From contig CM075101.1 in assembly GCA_037576195.1 (NCBI GenBank), forward strand, positions 21,328,001 through 21,392,000: DNA of 64,000 nt, read 5' to 3'. The notes under the pieces were generated by a model. The model was not told where the DNA came from, did no database searches, and was given only the letters and a program-made list of their open reading frames with translations. The stretch's first letter is position 1; each line of letters starts with the position of its first letter. The stretch is from Phytoseiulus persimilis. Lineage: Eukaryota > Arthropoda > Arachnida > Mesostigmata > Phytoseiidae. The translations under genes were made by a program, and so were the position numbers. Shown in pieces: positions 1-10,335 of this stretch.

Positions 1-728
1 ATCTTCGGTGGATTGTTGAAAGATGAAGCTGAGCAGTTGGCTTCGTAGCGGAGACTTCGATGCCCCAACGGGGACTGACCTTTTGAGCCCGAAGACATTT
101 GGGTTACCAAGAGCATTAAAAGTTATTAAGAATTGAAGTTATTGCAATGCGGCCCCGGAAGGCATGGCCAATAGTCAATTCGCAGCCTTCGATGAAATCA
201 ATGACGACGCTGAATGTTTCAGAATGCCGAGTGATTGGAAGGTCCGTGAAGCAGTCACTCGGAGAACATGATTCAGGACGGAATCCTCAAGATGCGTGTT
301 CGGAGTAGCATAGCGCATCTACCTGCTAGAAGTCAGGACCCCGATCCCGGAATATAACAGAACCGAGGATCTGAGAGGAAAGCCGCGCATGGTAGACTTT
401 TTCGCTTTCCCGAGCTCCCTATCATAAGCGTGGTAAACTGTACTGAGTTTGCACACTCGGATGCGCTCAACGGATATGTGCGTACAGTTCATCTCTCAAG
501 GCTCTCCCGCATGAATCGCGGACTTCTGCGTTATTATTCCTGATTGGCAATTTATGCCGTTCCTGCGAGCATACGGAAGGTTTGAGCGTTTCTTCTGCTT
601 GATCCGATGATGGTTCAAAGACTTCTGGTTGGAGAATTCGATATCTTCAACTCCCCGTTTGCAACCCTTCATGCGTCATTATTCAACATCATCTGTTCCC
701 GATCGACGAGTCAGCCGATGGGCGAAAT
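1..728. other. intergenic, no gene seen
   Basis: No recognisable protein, RNA or repeat was found before the first minisatellite array. Open frames here are short and have no family flavour. Confidence 0.5.
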
Positions 729-1050
729 CGCCCTGGAGGGGTGATTCCGAGACCAATCTGAGCATTACTTCACAACTCTGGAGGGGTGATTCCGAGACCA
801 ATCTGAGCATTACTTCCCAACTCTGGAGGGGTGATTCCAAGACCAATCTGAGCATTACTTCACAACTCTGGAGGGGTGATTCCAAGACCAATCTGAGCAT
901 TACTTCACAACTCTGGAGGGGTGATTCCGAGACCAATCTGAGCATTACTTCCCAACTCTGGAGGGGTGATTCCGAGACCAATCTGAGCATTACTTTCCAA
1001 CTCCGGAGGGGTGATTCCGGGGTCAATCTGACCATATTTTTCAAAATCAG
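729..1050. repeat. 45-bp minisatellite, array 1
   Basis: Seven head-to-tail copies of a 45-bp unit whose core reads GGAGGGGTGATTCCGAGACC, followed by a more variable half ending near TTACTTCCCAACT. Because 45 is a multiple of three and the unit lacks stops in several frames, both strands show long artificial open frames; these are not proposed as proteins. The last unit drifts and runs into ATGCTGACCCAATGAAGGG, a tail also found after array 2 at 5159. That shared tail suggests the array is part of a larger dispersed element and not an isolated satellite. Confidence 0.95.
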
Positions 1051-1151
1051 AATGCTGACCCAATGAAGGGAGAGAAAAGTGCCTCGATGGCAGGGAGCAC
1101 CGTCCAACCGCGCGCAGCGCGGCCGACTCCAGTCGGCCAAAGGCCGGCTGG
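1051..1151 (+). mobile_element. Helitron-like 3' end, copy A (divergent)
   Basis: After the array comes a tail related to that at 5159, GAGAGAAAAGTGCCT included, then a GC-rich hairpin region. GGCCGACT and AGTCGGCC pair around CC, and AGTCGGCC pairs again with GGCCGGCT around AAA. The block ends CTGG followed by T, which fits the CTRR|T rule of Helitron 3' ends. Copies B (5276-5339) and C (12587-12650) end CTAG|T with the same hairpin. A 5' end was not found. Helentron-associated elements are known to combine internal tandem repeats with a 3' stem-loop, so the family call is an inference. Confidence 0.45.
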
Positions 1152-2454
1152 TAGAAGAATAACTTCGTTCGCTGCTGCCCACTTCCGATCAAAATGGATC
1201 CATAGCTCGAGAGGTTGAGCTGCAAGGCTGCCACCAACGGGCTACAGAAACGCGGGCGATAACCAGAACAACAGAAGGGGATTCGGTGTTTGCCATACGA
1301 CGATTTCCTCACGGAACACCATTAAATGTGCGCGGGTCTTGCGGATCCGGATCCGCTGATCTGGATCCGCTGGAGGGCCTAGTTCGGGCTCGGATATCAT
1401 AAACACTAGAGAGGGCGTAAGCTTCAGCACAGGAAGGGCTGAGAGAGAAGATGCTGTGGGATAACTTAACTTAAGTTGGGCTCAAGGGAGCGATCGCTCC
1501 ATCGTCTGAACGATCCCGTCAGACTCTGAAGATGCGGCCCGATTGTCTATTCAACTGACGTGAGAGATGAGACCACGCTCGGTTCCGGATCTCAAAAACT
1601 CGGATTCTTCGCGAGTAACGACCGGGAAATGAGGCTGACGTTGGTTCGGGAATAACTGGCACCCGATCAGAAACAGGCAGACGACGGCAGTCGGTGTCAA
1701 TCGATCGATTCGGCAGAAGAGGACGGCTAAAAATGGAACACTACGGTTTTCCCAAGTTCGTCGGATCATGGGAGCTTCCGCTCCGGAAAGCGGCCAACCG
1801 AGCCTACCGCGTGACAAGAGACGCTGGCGAGGGGCACATGCGGTATCGAGTGGCCATACAGGAGGCAGAGGGAAACGGTTAAGGAGAAGCTATAGAGCAG
1901 GGAGCTAAAAACCTGAACTCGCCAAGGCATGAGAGAAGCGAACGCTTCTGGGGAATCCTGTATCGAGACAAGGGAGCAGAACGCGGAGCAGGTATCCTGG
2001 GAGACATTCGGGGCAAGCGGTTCCAAAGTCGGATTGGAAATCAATCCAGTCAGGTGGGAAAGGTATTCCTCGAGAAGAGTCATACTAATCACGTGAAACC
2101 TACACCTATGGAGATGTCAAGAGAGCTGAACTGGCGCGGAAGCCCACCTACGGGGCAGTGGATCTTCTCTCTAGCTCTGTCGCCTTCTTCATGGCCGATG
2201 ACCATGTCATGATGATGAGGTGACAAAGATACTGATTAGAATGACGTAAGGTTCCAGTCGTGGAATAGGAGCAACATTCAATCCATTGAAAAGTGCGTTA
2301 GTGGTATTCACCGAAGGGGGAACAGAAACATTCGAACCTACCGTTTTTCAGGCGATTCGCAGCGACATGCACTGTGAAGATCACGGTAATTACTAGAGTC
2401 GCATGTTCAGGCCTTGATAATTTTGACACCTTCCACCTGTCCTTTCGAGTAGAT
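1152..2454. other. intergenic, no gene seen
   Basis: No recognisable gene. A small cluster of GGATCCGGATCCGC-type repeats lies near 1344-1376. The other open frames have no identifiable features. Confidence 0.5.
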
Positions 2455-2520
2455 CAGTGGTTCCCAACCGGGGGTCTGTGGATCCTGGGGGGTCCGTAAA
2501 GCATTTCCAGGGATCCTCGA
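2455..2520 (+). mobile_element. hAT-like terminal repeat fragment
   Basis: CAGTGGTTCCCAACCGGGGG at 2455 is the classic start of hAT-superfamily terminal inverted repeats (CAGNGGTTCNCAACC). The following GGTCTGTGGATCC and GGGGGGTCCGTAAAGC are partly self-complementary, as in many hAT ends. A matching inverted end was not found in the window, so the element is truncated, its partner has diverged, or this is a solo end. The 147-codon frame read on the minus strand across it (2393-2836) is not recognisable as a transposase. Confidence 0.5.
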
Positions 2521-3447
2521 GGGTTCTTGATGCGATCAAATGCTCCCCGAGGAATCGAGTTGAGAACACCGTCTGAGCAAACTTAATGCACCCGAGTTGC
2601 TGATTCTTGAGTTGATTCCTCTGAAATTCGCTGACCTCTTCAATCTCCTGACATTTTACTCGGAAATCAGCATTCCACTGTCTTCTAGTATCCCCTTGTT
2701 CTATTTCATCCCGCCGAACCAGCCGAGAGCGGTCGTTCGAGATCGTCGATACATGGTTTCTCCGTATTAGAACCTTAATGCATTGAAATGCATTCCGGAA
2801 GGATTGCATACGGAAGGGCTTCGTCAGCGTAGTCATTGCGCATGACCCTTGACCATTCGGGACACTGCTGGCGTGATCGTGGCTCTCCTTCTCTTCGCGC
2901 CATGCGTCGGAATGCGTTTTCTACGTCACTCAAAGAAGACCGAGAGCAGGAAAGGGCAATCAGCATGCACGAATCTCATTCATTGAGCACCTCAACGTAC
3001 GCTTCATCGCCATCTCCAGCAGCAATCGTCGTCCTCGGAAATTATCGATTCGTCCACTCTGAGTTCAAGTACGCGAGCTTCGATCGAAAGTAAATTATCG
3101 ATGCAGCATTGTTCTTATCTCATTTACCAGTCACTCCGATGGCATCAGGCATCTGGTATTCATACCGGAAAATTAGTGTGTAAGCATGGGAAGAGGGTCC
3201 TCCGGGACCCCCTAGCGTTACTGATAGGGGTCCACGGACTCGAAGAGGTTGAGATCCCCTTAATTGGATGGTTAAATAAATCTTTGATGCCCGAGTTCTT
3301 CAGCTTACCCAACATTGAGACATTATCCATCAAGCTATCGGTGCACCGCCCCGACATGACGCCAGCCAGGCTCCTAGGCCTCATCTCATCTTTATCGGAT
3401 ATCCTTCCCCAACCCCTCCTAAAGAGTCTGACTATACTCTTCCAAGT
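2521..3447. other. gene-less, with a leucine-rich open frame
   Basis: No confirmed gene. The plus-strand frame at about 3232-3447 reads as a leucine-rich stretch with patterns such as GLEEVEIPL and LPNIETLSIKL, reminiscent of leucine-rich repeats. It runs straight into minisatellite array 2 in the same frame. It has no clear start or splice sites, so it may be a captured gene fragment or chance. Confidence 0.3.
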
Positions 3448-3673
3448 CTGGAGGGGTAATTCCAGGACCAGTCTGACCATACTCTTCAAAAGGTGGAGGG
3501 GTGATTCCGGGACCATCTGACCATACTCTTGCAAGTCTGGAGCGGTGATTCCAGGACCAGTCCGACCATACTTTCCCAAAGCTGGAGGGGTATACCCAGA
3601 ACCAGTCTAACCATACTTTTCAAAAACTGGAGGGGTGATTCCGGGACCAGTCTGACCATACTTTCCCAAGTCT

Positions 3674-3771
3674 TTGTTTTCCGGCTGAACCTCTCAGCCA
3701 GCCCTCAGAAGTGTCCCGGAATCACCTTTCGGTATTACTTCAGTAACACTCCCTATCGCCTTGCAAATTCC
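3674..3771 (-). mobile_element. short retroposon (LINE/SINE-like), copy 1, 5'-truncated
   Basis: A 98-bp insertion in array 2, flanked by a perfect 14-bp direct repeat ACTTTCCCAAGTCT (3660-3673 and 3772-3785). The same sequence recurs at 38149-38318 with its own, different, 14-bp duplication. Read on the minus strand, both copies share the 3' end (CCGGAAAACAA here, CCGAAAACAG there), while this copy stops earlier at the 5' side. Variable 5' truncation with a common 3' end and target duplications of this length point to target-primed reverse transcription. No RNA polymerase III promoter or open frame was recognised, so SINE versus LINE tail is unresolved. Confidence 0.75.
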
Positions 3772-4223
3772 ACTTTCCCAAGTCTGGAGGCGTGATTCCG
3801 AGACCAATCTGACCACTACTTTCCAGGTTTAGAGGGGTGATTCCGAGGCCAATCTGACCATACTCTGCCCAGTCTGGAGGGGTGATTCCGAGGCCAATCT
3901 GACCATACTCTGCCCAGTCTGGAGGGGTGATTCCGAGACCGATTTGACCATTACTTTCCGAGTCTGGAGGGGTGATTCCGGAACGGATCTGACCGTACCC
4001 TTCAAAACCTGGAGGGGTGATTCCGAGACCAATCTGACCATCACTTCCAAAGTTTGGAGGAGTGATCCCGGGACCAATCTGATCATACTTTTCCAAGTCT
4101 AGAGGGGTGATTCCGAGACCAATCTGACTATTACTCTCCAAGTCTAGAGGGGTGATTCCGAGACCAATCTGACTATTACTCTCCAAGTCTGGAGGGGTGA
4201 TCTCGAGACAAATCTAACCGTAC

Positions 4224-5048
4224 GGTTATGCCTCAGATGCCAGAAACTCAGATCCCAGAAACTCAGATGCCAGAATGAAACCCTCCCCCGATTCCGGATA
4301 GATTCCCGCTAATTAGGCGGATTTGGGAGCATAGCGTCTTCGACGTCTGCAACAAGCGCGAATCATGCGGCAGACCCTCCTCCACACCGTACATAGGGTA
4401 CACGCTGCATCGGACCCCCCGCGATTCATTGATGGTTTGCTGATGATGGGAATGAATGGATAGGACATTCGATGCATGTCTCCAATCTCGATCAGCGTGC
4501 ACGTGTAGGGACTCGAGCTGCGGGGAAATAGAAAAGCGATCCTTCGCGCATTCCGAGCGGTCGCAGCCCCCTTTCGCCGAAAGCTCGCTCAGCCTCAACT
4601 TGGCTCTTGGGCCGCTAGCTCGGCGATTCCTCACTCAATGCACGGAGTTAGGGAAGGAACTACCTTCCTTTCTACTCGTCGCTAGCGAATCATCACTGCC
4701 AGTGAAGGAGAGAGTGTAGGATTGAGGCGGGTCCGGAGACCCGCAATGAGGACGTCGTTGAGTTTTCCAAGTCGATCGACAATAATCACATGTCCGGGTG
4801 ATTCTCAAGCTTATCCTGTTGGCCCAAGGAGGGTAACGGAGGTTGCCTGTGCTAGAGCCATTGGAGCTTGAGCTTCCCCCATTGAGCTCCCCGGTTCTGC
4901 CTAACTTCGCTCCTCCAATTCGCGGCCTCCAATAACCCGCTGAATCAGCGGGGACCCATCCGGAGTCGGGAGAGTGTTTTATTCTGGCATCTGAGTTTCT
5001 GGCATCTGAGAGTCTGGCATCTGAGTTTCTGGCATCTGAGGCTACGCC
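4224..5048. mobile_element. non-autonomous DNA transposon (8-bp TSD, long TIRs)
   Basis: An 825-bp element flanked by AACCGTAC on both sides (4216-4223 and 5049-5056). Its ends are imperfect inverted repeats of about 75 bp, built from 15-bp direct repeats of CTCAGATGCCAGAAA type: three on the left arm, four on the right. The arms also share the inner part CCGATTCCGGATAG / CCGACTCCGGATGG. The outermost bases are GG...CC. Excising the element plus one duplication restores a perfect 45-bp unit of the host array. Eight-base duplications occur in hAT, P, Merlin and a few other superfamilies; the GG start resembles Merlin more than hAT, but I cannot decide. No transposase frame is visible inside. 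Confidence 0.85.
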
Positions 5049-5156
5049 AACCGTACTTTTCGAAACCTGGAGGGGTGATTCCAGGAACAATCTGACTATG
5101 GTTCTCCGAATCTTGAGGGGTGATTACGACACCAATCTGACCATACTTCTCAAAAC

Positions 5157-5339
5157 CATGATGCTGACCAAGTGAGGAGAGAGAAAAGTGCCTGGATTCC
5201 AGGTCAGAATCCTATCGAGAATCGGTGGCCACTCCCGTAGGTCTCATGACGCTACATGTAAGGCAATGTGTGTCTGTCAGCAGTAGACTTCCGAAGCAAG
5301 GGACGGGTCAGCCAGCGTAGTCGGCCGAAGGCCGGCTAG
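5157..5339 (+). mobile_element. Helitron-like 3' end, copy B
   Basis: Tail ATGCTGACCAAGTGAGGAGA shared with copy A, then a 64-bp terminal block (5276-5339) nearly identical to copy C at 12587-12650. The block ends in a strong hairpin, AGTCGGCC-GAA-GGCCGGCT (5319-5337), immediately followed by AG and a flanking T, so the terminus reads CTAG|T. Helitron 3' ends have a hairpin and CTRR with insertion before T. In canonical elements the hairpin lies a few bases upstream of CTRR; here CTAG overlaps the stem. Confidence 0.55.
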
Positions 5340-7254
5340 TTTCAACCATCTATCCATAGATTATTGGACGGTGAATAATGAATAATGCCCGATCTTCCAG
5401 AGCAAGATGAGATGTTTTTACAGAAAGAATGCATGCCTGACCGGAATTGAATCTGAAGCGTTCCGGAGAGTACGGACAGTGAGTTCCATTGTGGAGACAT
5501 CAAACTGACTCACTCGAAGGGGCGGCACACCTCACTATGGTAGAAAGAACAGAGCGATCTGGGACAGGTCAGGGTAAATTGAGACGGCCAACTGGAAAGA
5601 CTCGATGAGTCTTGATGTCGTCCTTGATGCGACTGAGGTTGATAGCGGAATATATCTATGAAAGACGGCAGAGGTTGGGCTCTACTGATGTGAGCCGAGC
5701 AGTTACGCTGAGAACAAGGAACATCAGACAAAACTCCGAGCCGGAACTGAAATCTACTGAGACACTCGAAAATCGAATACAAGGTCATCTCAGAGAGCAA
5801 CGAAGCATATCATGAGGGAGAGGAAAAACTGAATCGACTGGAAACCCACGAGAACTCTTCTTCTTAAAAGAAGGCTGCGACTAGCGGCTCCTACTGCAGT
5901 GGCAAGGAAGGGATCCCCATTGACAGTTGAGAAAACTCGCCACTGGATTTGGAGCTCCATAGAACAGGCATTCGAACGCAAGTAATAGAGGCTAACCCCC
6001 ACAGTACTCTCGAAATGATGGAGCATTGTTTGTCAGTTCTTAGGACAGGACTAGGGTGTGCAGAAGCCCGCATTTTCAGGACCGCAAGCGCCCGCAACTG
6101 CTGCGTCATGACCGCGGGCTTGAACCGCGAAAGTCCGCGGATTAACAAACATCACTCTAGCTTATTAGCATCGGACTCCCCTAACTATTGGTGATGCTCA
6201 AGATTTCGGAGGCGAGCGGTCTGAAGGCGCGCGGGCCTAGAACCATTTGCGCGCTTTCCGTTGCGGTTACTCGCAAAAATTGTAGACCGCGGGACTGCGG
6301 TCCTGAAAATGCGGGCTTTTGCAAACCCGAGGCAGGACCGGCTTCAAGTGACCGACTGAACCACTTGCTCCAGCGTAGAACCGGAGCGCAACCGGAAATC
6401 CGACTCCCTAACTCCCACTGCTGCGCTCTTCGGACACCGTTGCTGGTAGGTAGCATTCAGCGGGAGGTGAATCCTCAGGTGGTCATGCTCTCGAGAATAT
6501 TGTCGGTTTCCACAGAAGTGCTTCCGCGACAGCCAGACGTGCCTTGAGAGGTTTGCTCCAGCGTACCGGAGAGTTTCACAATCAATTCACGGAACAATTC
6601 GCGAATTTCTTTTCTAATCCATCGCGAGCTCTCTTGTCGAGGAATACGTGTTTTCCAGGGTTGCCTGACGCAATTCGAGAACACGCAAGGTGAATGTAGC
6701 TCACAGTACGCTCCCGGATTAGCGCCCGGCCGAGTTAGCGCGGCGACGATGGACGCACCAAACGGATCGGCACTTCTCGGTCTGTCTCCGAGCAGTTGTT
6801 ATGTCTCGAGGATTGCTCGAGTCGAGGGTTCAGCCGACAACCTTGTTGGAAGCTCGTGCCTGGGCACTTCTTCCCATGCTGCCAACGGCTCTGTTTGAGC
6901 AACTCTGTACTTCGAACAGTTCTCGAGACTTCGGTCTTGATTTTTCCCCAAAATCCCGGCCGGAAACTGTATGACAGTGGATGACGAGTTCTCCATCACC
7001 TTGGTATCGCGCCCACAACGGCTGGCTTGAGATAAGTGCCGATGACTTCGCTGGATTCCGAAAACGATGGAGGAGGATTCAAAATATTTCACCCCGCCAG
7101 ATTGCACTTTAGAACCACTGAACATGAGCTAAACCACGTAGCCTAATTCGGTTCTTTCTCTCCAAAGCTCGATTGGATAAGCCTGTAGGAGTGTCATTCG
7201 CTTTTTAAAGGAACAGCGTAGAGCATCAGCGTCATTGGCGACCTGAACCGAGCG
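5340..7254. other. gene-less stretch before the protease gene
   Basis: Apart from the inverted-repeat element at 6051-6331 I see no gene. Open frames are short and unrecognised. The last few hundred bases presumably contain the promoter and 5' untranslated region of the cysteine protease that starts at 7255. Confidence 0.4.
6051..6331. mobile_element. MITE-like inverted-repeat element
   Basis: Left arm near 6051-6086 and right arm near 6296-6331 are inverted copies. Both contain AGCCCGCATTTTCAGGACCG, and similarity extends outward over roughly ten more bases on each side with a few mismatches. The interior is GC-rich and itself holds inverted CCGCGG motifs. I could not settle the outer boundary or find a convincing target duplication, so superfamily is undetermined. 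No coding capacity is seen. Confidence 0.6.
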
Positions 7255-9654
7255 ATGCTCGCCACCTGCATTTTCGCCATCGGCTTCGCCGCCGCCTGTG
7301 AGTTTCACCCATCTAGCGGATAGAAATAGATGGGAATCTGAATTGTGGAAATGTTCCCGGGAGAAACGATTAACGAAAGATCCGTCATTACCAGTCGGCG
7401 GGCCCACCGTCTTGGAAACAGGCCCTGCTCCTCCGATTTTCCCTGATGCGTACACAGCCGCTGGATACATCCTCCTGCCGTACGCAAACCTGAAAGAACC
7501 CTTCACTGCGAACTTCGACGCGAAACAGAAGAAATCTCGCATCGACTACTATGATGGAACCATGAAAACTTTCCAGATTAATGCTCCTTATACTGAGAGC
7601 CCCAATGGCGCCAACTTCAAGGTGGGAACGACTTTCGGGCACAACCGATTACCATACTTCGCTAGCGAATACTGAAACTCGATGCATTTTTGAGCGGAAA
7701 ATCTTGAAGCGAAATTCGAACCCTTCCTCAGATCGTGTGGAGCCCCAACCGTTATAGCCACATTCCGGAGAACATCTGTTATAAGGCAAATGCTTCCGAT
7801 GCCGCGCCCGCTAATGTGCAGAGTGTGTTCCCTGACCTGCTCTCCTTCGAGGTAACTCCACCCGAAGGAAAATTTCAGATCTCCGGATGATCTCGAACAT
7901 GTACATTGACTGACCGAGATTGTTCCAGTACGCTGGTGAGGAAGACTGTGCCACCGGCTCGGCGGAACCGACTCTCGTCAAGAAGGGGATGTGTGTGAAA
8001 TGGACCAACGTCACAACGAACTTCTCGCGGAACAGCACCTACTCTTTCTGGGCTATGAAGTGAGTTCTGCGTTTCCATATATGGATGGTATCGTTATTTC
8101 GATCATTGTTCTGACCTCTTCCGCCCGCCTTCAGAGACAATTCCACGGGAGCATATGAGCCAGTGCGTTACGTGATGGTTGGGTACGACTCGCTGTTCGG
8201 ATCGCACTACGACACTTATGAAGTGATCTACACCACTTTCACTCCCGGAGATCAGGACGCGTCAGTTTTCGACGTCGTGAAGATCGCACCGGCTGGAAAA
8301 TGCGTTCCGTACCCTGCAGGGTCGGGTCTGACCTCGGGTCACCTGTTCAATCCCATGAAGGCCTTCATCCACGCTGACGAAAGCCATGTCGATGAGCATT
8401 TCGATAACTTCAAAGAACAACACTCGAAAACCTATAAAAACGTTAAGGAAGAAACTTTACGCAAGAACCATTTTCGCAACAATCAGCGTTTCATTGACTC
8501 GATGAATCGGAAAAACAAAGACTTCAAACTGAAGATCAACCACCTCGCGGATCTCCACCAGAATGAGATGAGATTCCTCCGAGGATTGAGAAACACTTCT
8601 GAATTCAATGGAGGGCAACGCTTCGCCACGGAAAAATTCCTCGGCCGCTCACTACCCACCAGCGTTGACTGGCGCGATAAGGGAGTCGTTAACCCTGTGA
8701 AAGACCAGGCCATCTGTGGTTCTTGTTGGAGTTTTGGAACAACCGGAAGCCTTGAAGGCCTGTACGCTCTCAAGGTGAGCGGTGGAATCTTGTGATCACT
8801 TGATAGCTATAGCCACAAAAAAAAAATTGATTTCCTCGACAAAATTGATGGGGTATCGACACTGACAAAGTATCACTTCCCTGGAAGCATGGCAAATTGG
8901 TCAAGTTCTCTGAACAACAACTTGTCGACTGCTCCTGGAACTTTGGAAACGGAGGTTGCGATGGAGGACAAGATTATCAAGCTTACCAGTATGTGATTCA
9001 ACATGGTTTGTCCATCGATGACGAATACGGACCCTACTTGGGCATTGTGAGTCACATTTTTTCACGCTCCACTCTGGTCAGAATATGGCATTCGTCGCCC
9101 GACATTCCGTTCCCGCTCTTATTCTCAAATATCGAGAAGTTCTCCGGAGTGAATATTGCTCTCTGGTGTCTTCCGCAGGATGGGAAATGTCACGATGGAA
9201 ACGATCTTAAACGAGAACTCCCAACTCTGACCGGATATGTCAACGTCGCTGGCGAAACTGATTTGAAAAGAGCTGTTGCCTTCGTTGGTCCCATTTCCGT
9301 CGGAATCTTCGCCGCCCTGCCAAGTCTCGTTTTCTACCACGAAGGAATCTTCAACGACCCAGAATGCAGTGAGCCGGGAACGATTATCTGCGGATTCCAC
9401 GGCCTCAAATGAATGATTGGTTGGATCGAACGAGCTTCCGCACTGAATCTAAATCATTTTCAGAAAAGGATGCTGCCGACCTGGATCACGCCGTGCTCGC
9501 AGTAGGATACGGAGTCAGCGAGAAGGGCGACGCCTACTGGATCATCAAGAACTCGTGGTCCACGCACTGGGGCGACCAAGGTTACGTCAAGATGGCAATG
9601 AATGGCAACATTTGCGGGGTCACTACTGCTGCAACCTACGCTCTTCTACCATGA
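7255..9654 (+). CDS. cysteine protease, counting factor associated protein D-like (papain family C1A)
   Basis: Eight exons: 7255-7297, 7422-7621, 7732-7851, 7929-8059, 8135-8774, 8888-9046, 9179-9368, 9464-9654; about 557 aa. All junctions are GT-AG and phases agree. The first exon encodes a short hydrophobic signal peptide ([14 protein letters not shown]). Residues about 20-270 match the N-terminal domain special to this arthropod/Dictyostelium cfaD-type group ([33 protein letters not shown]). Next come an I29-type propeptide and the mature papain-like domain with [11 protein letters not shown] (catalytic Cys about 362, oxyanion Gln before it), [12 protein letters not shown] (His about 503) and WIIKNSWS (Asn about 524). 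All catalytic residues are present, so it should be an active secreted or lysosomal endopeptidase. The exon 2 acceptor is ambiguous: AG at about 7394 is also in frame and would add about nine residues. Confidence 0.92.
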
Positions 9655-9690
9655 AAGTTAGGGCGGACGTGAGCTGAGAGATCAGGCATC

Positions 9691-9696
9691 AATAAA
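9691..9696 (+). terminator. polyadenylation signal of the protease gene
   Basis: AATAAA lies 37 bases after the protease stop codon, a usual spacing for a short 3' untranslated region. Confidence 0.75.
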
Positions 9697-10335
9697 ATTG
9701 ACCTCATTGTGTATGAGGTCGTGCTTCTTGGAACAATTTGCACTCCGTATGAGACCCAGCCTGGAAAGCCCGGGAATCCTCCCATATCCTACGCTCGGTA
9801 ACCGACTTTTCAGATGGCTTCCATTTGTTGCCTCTAATGATGTAGGCTGTCATGACTAGATAGCTCGCGATTTTTGTCCTACATCAAGTTACATTTAGTA
9901 AGGCTGGCACGCAGTTGAGAGGAATGGAATCGACCGATTCAGAGCTACTCGACTGCAGATTGGTCACTGCTGATCCCCAAGCGCTCGATGTGAGCGCTTA
10001 AAGTTCTGCCCTCTAAGCGCTCGATTTGGGGAGAGCTCGAAAGCAGCCTTCGTCGTCCGATATTTAGGCCCTGCTCGCTAACAGTCGGAACCTAAGAGAG
10101 GCTCCGCTGGTTGCTTGAAACGCCGACATCTGCCCGAGGTAAGACGCAGTAGATTTCAGTTCGCTGATTAGGATCGACCTCCCAGGTTGCGCACAAAAGA
10201 GGTAAGGTAGGCCCGGCTTGGTTCGCGTCACGGGAATCAAGCTCTGAGCCCGCCTTCGAGATCGAGAGACTGGCATGCAACGTCAAGATCTTAGCTCGCC
10301 GATATCCATTATCGAATCGAATTCTCAAAGGGAGA
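9697..10335. other. intergenic, with a compact palindrome cluster
   Basis: No gene seen. At about 9974-10036, CCCCAAGCGCTCGAT, GAGCGCTTAAAG, CTAAGCGCTCGAT and TTGGGG form overlapping direct and inverted repeats of AGCGCT. This could fold into a small cruciform or be a regulatory site of the next gene; function is unknown. Confidence 0.4.

Larger units (their letters stand above)
3448..5156. repeat. 45-bp minisatellite, array 2 (interrupted twice)
   Basis: About 17 copies of the 45-bp unit, more diverged than array 1, with units drifting among GGGACC, GAGACC and AGGACC versions. Two later insertions split it: a short retroposon at 3674-3771 and an 825-bp inverted-repeat element at 4224-5048. 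Removing each insertion and one copy of its target duplication restores an intact 45-bp unit, so the array predates both. One unit near 3493 is 44 bp long. The array ends at ATGCTGACCAAGTGAGGAGA, the same tail as after array 1. Confidence 0.95.

Noticed and set aside
629-1182. Long open frames on both strands over minisatellite array 1
   Set aside because: They arise because the unit is 45 bp and stop-free in several frames; no start, splice or family evidence supports a protein.
2393-2836. Minus-strand frame beside the hAT-like end as a transposase
   Set aside because: It reads through the terminal repeat and shows none of the hAT catalytic or dimerisation motifs.
3740-4186. 148-codon minus-strand frame over array 2
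   Set aside because: Same cause: a repeated 15-residue pattern from the satellite.
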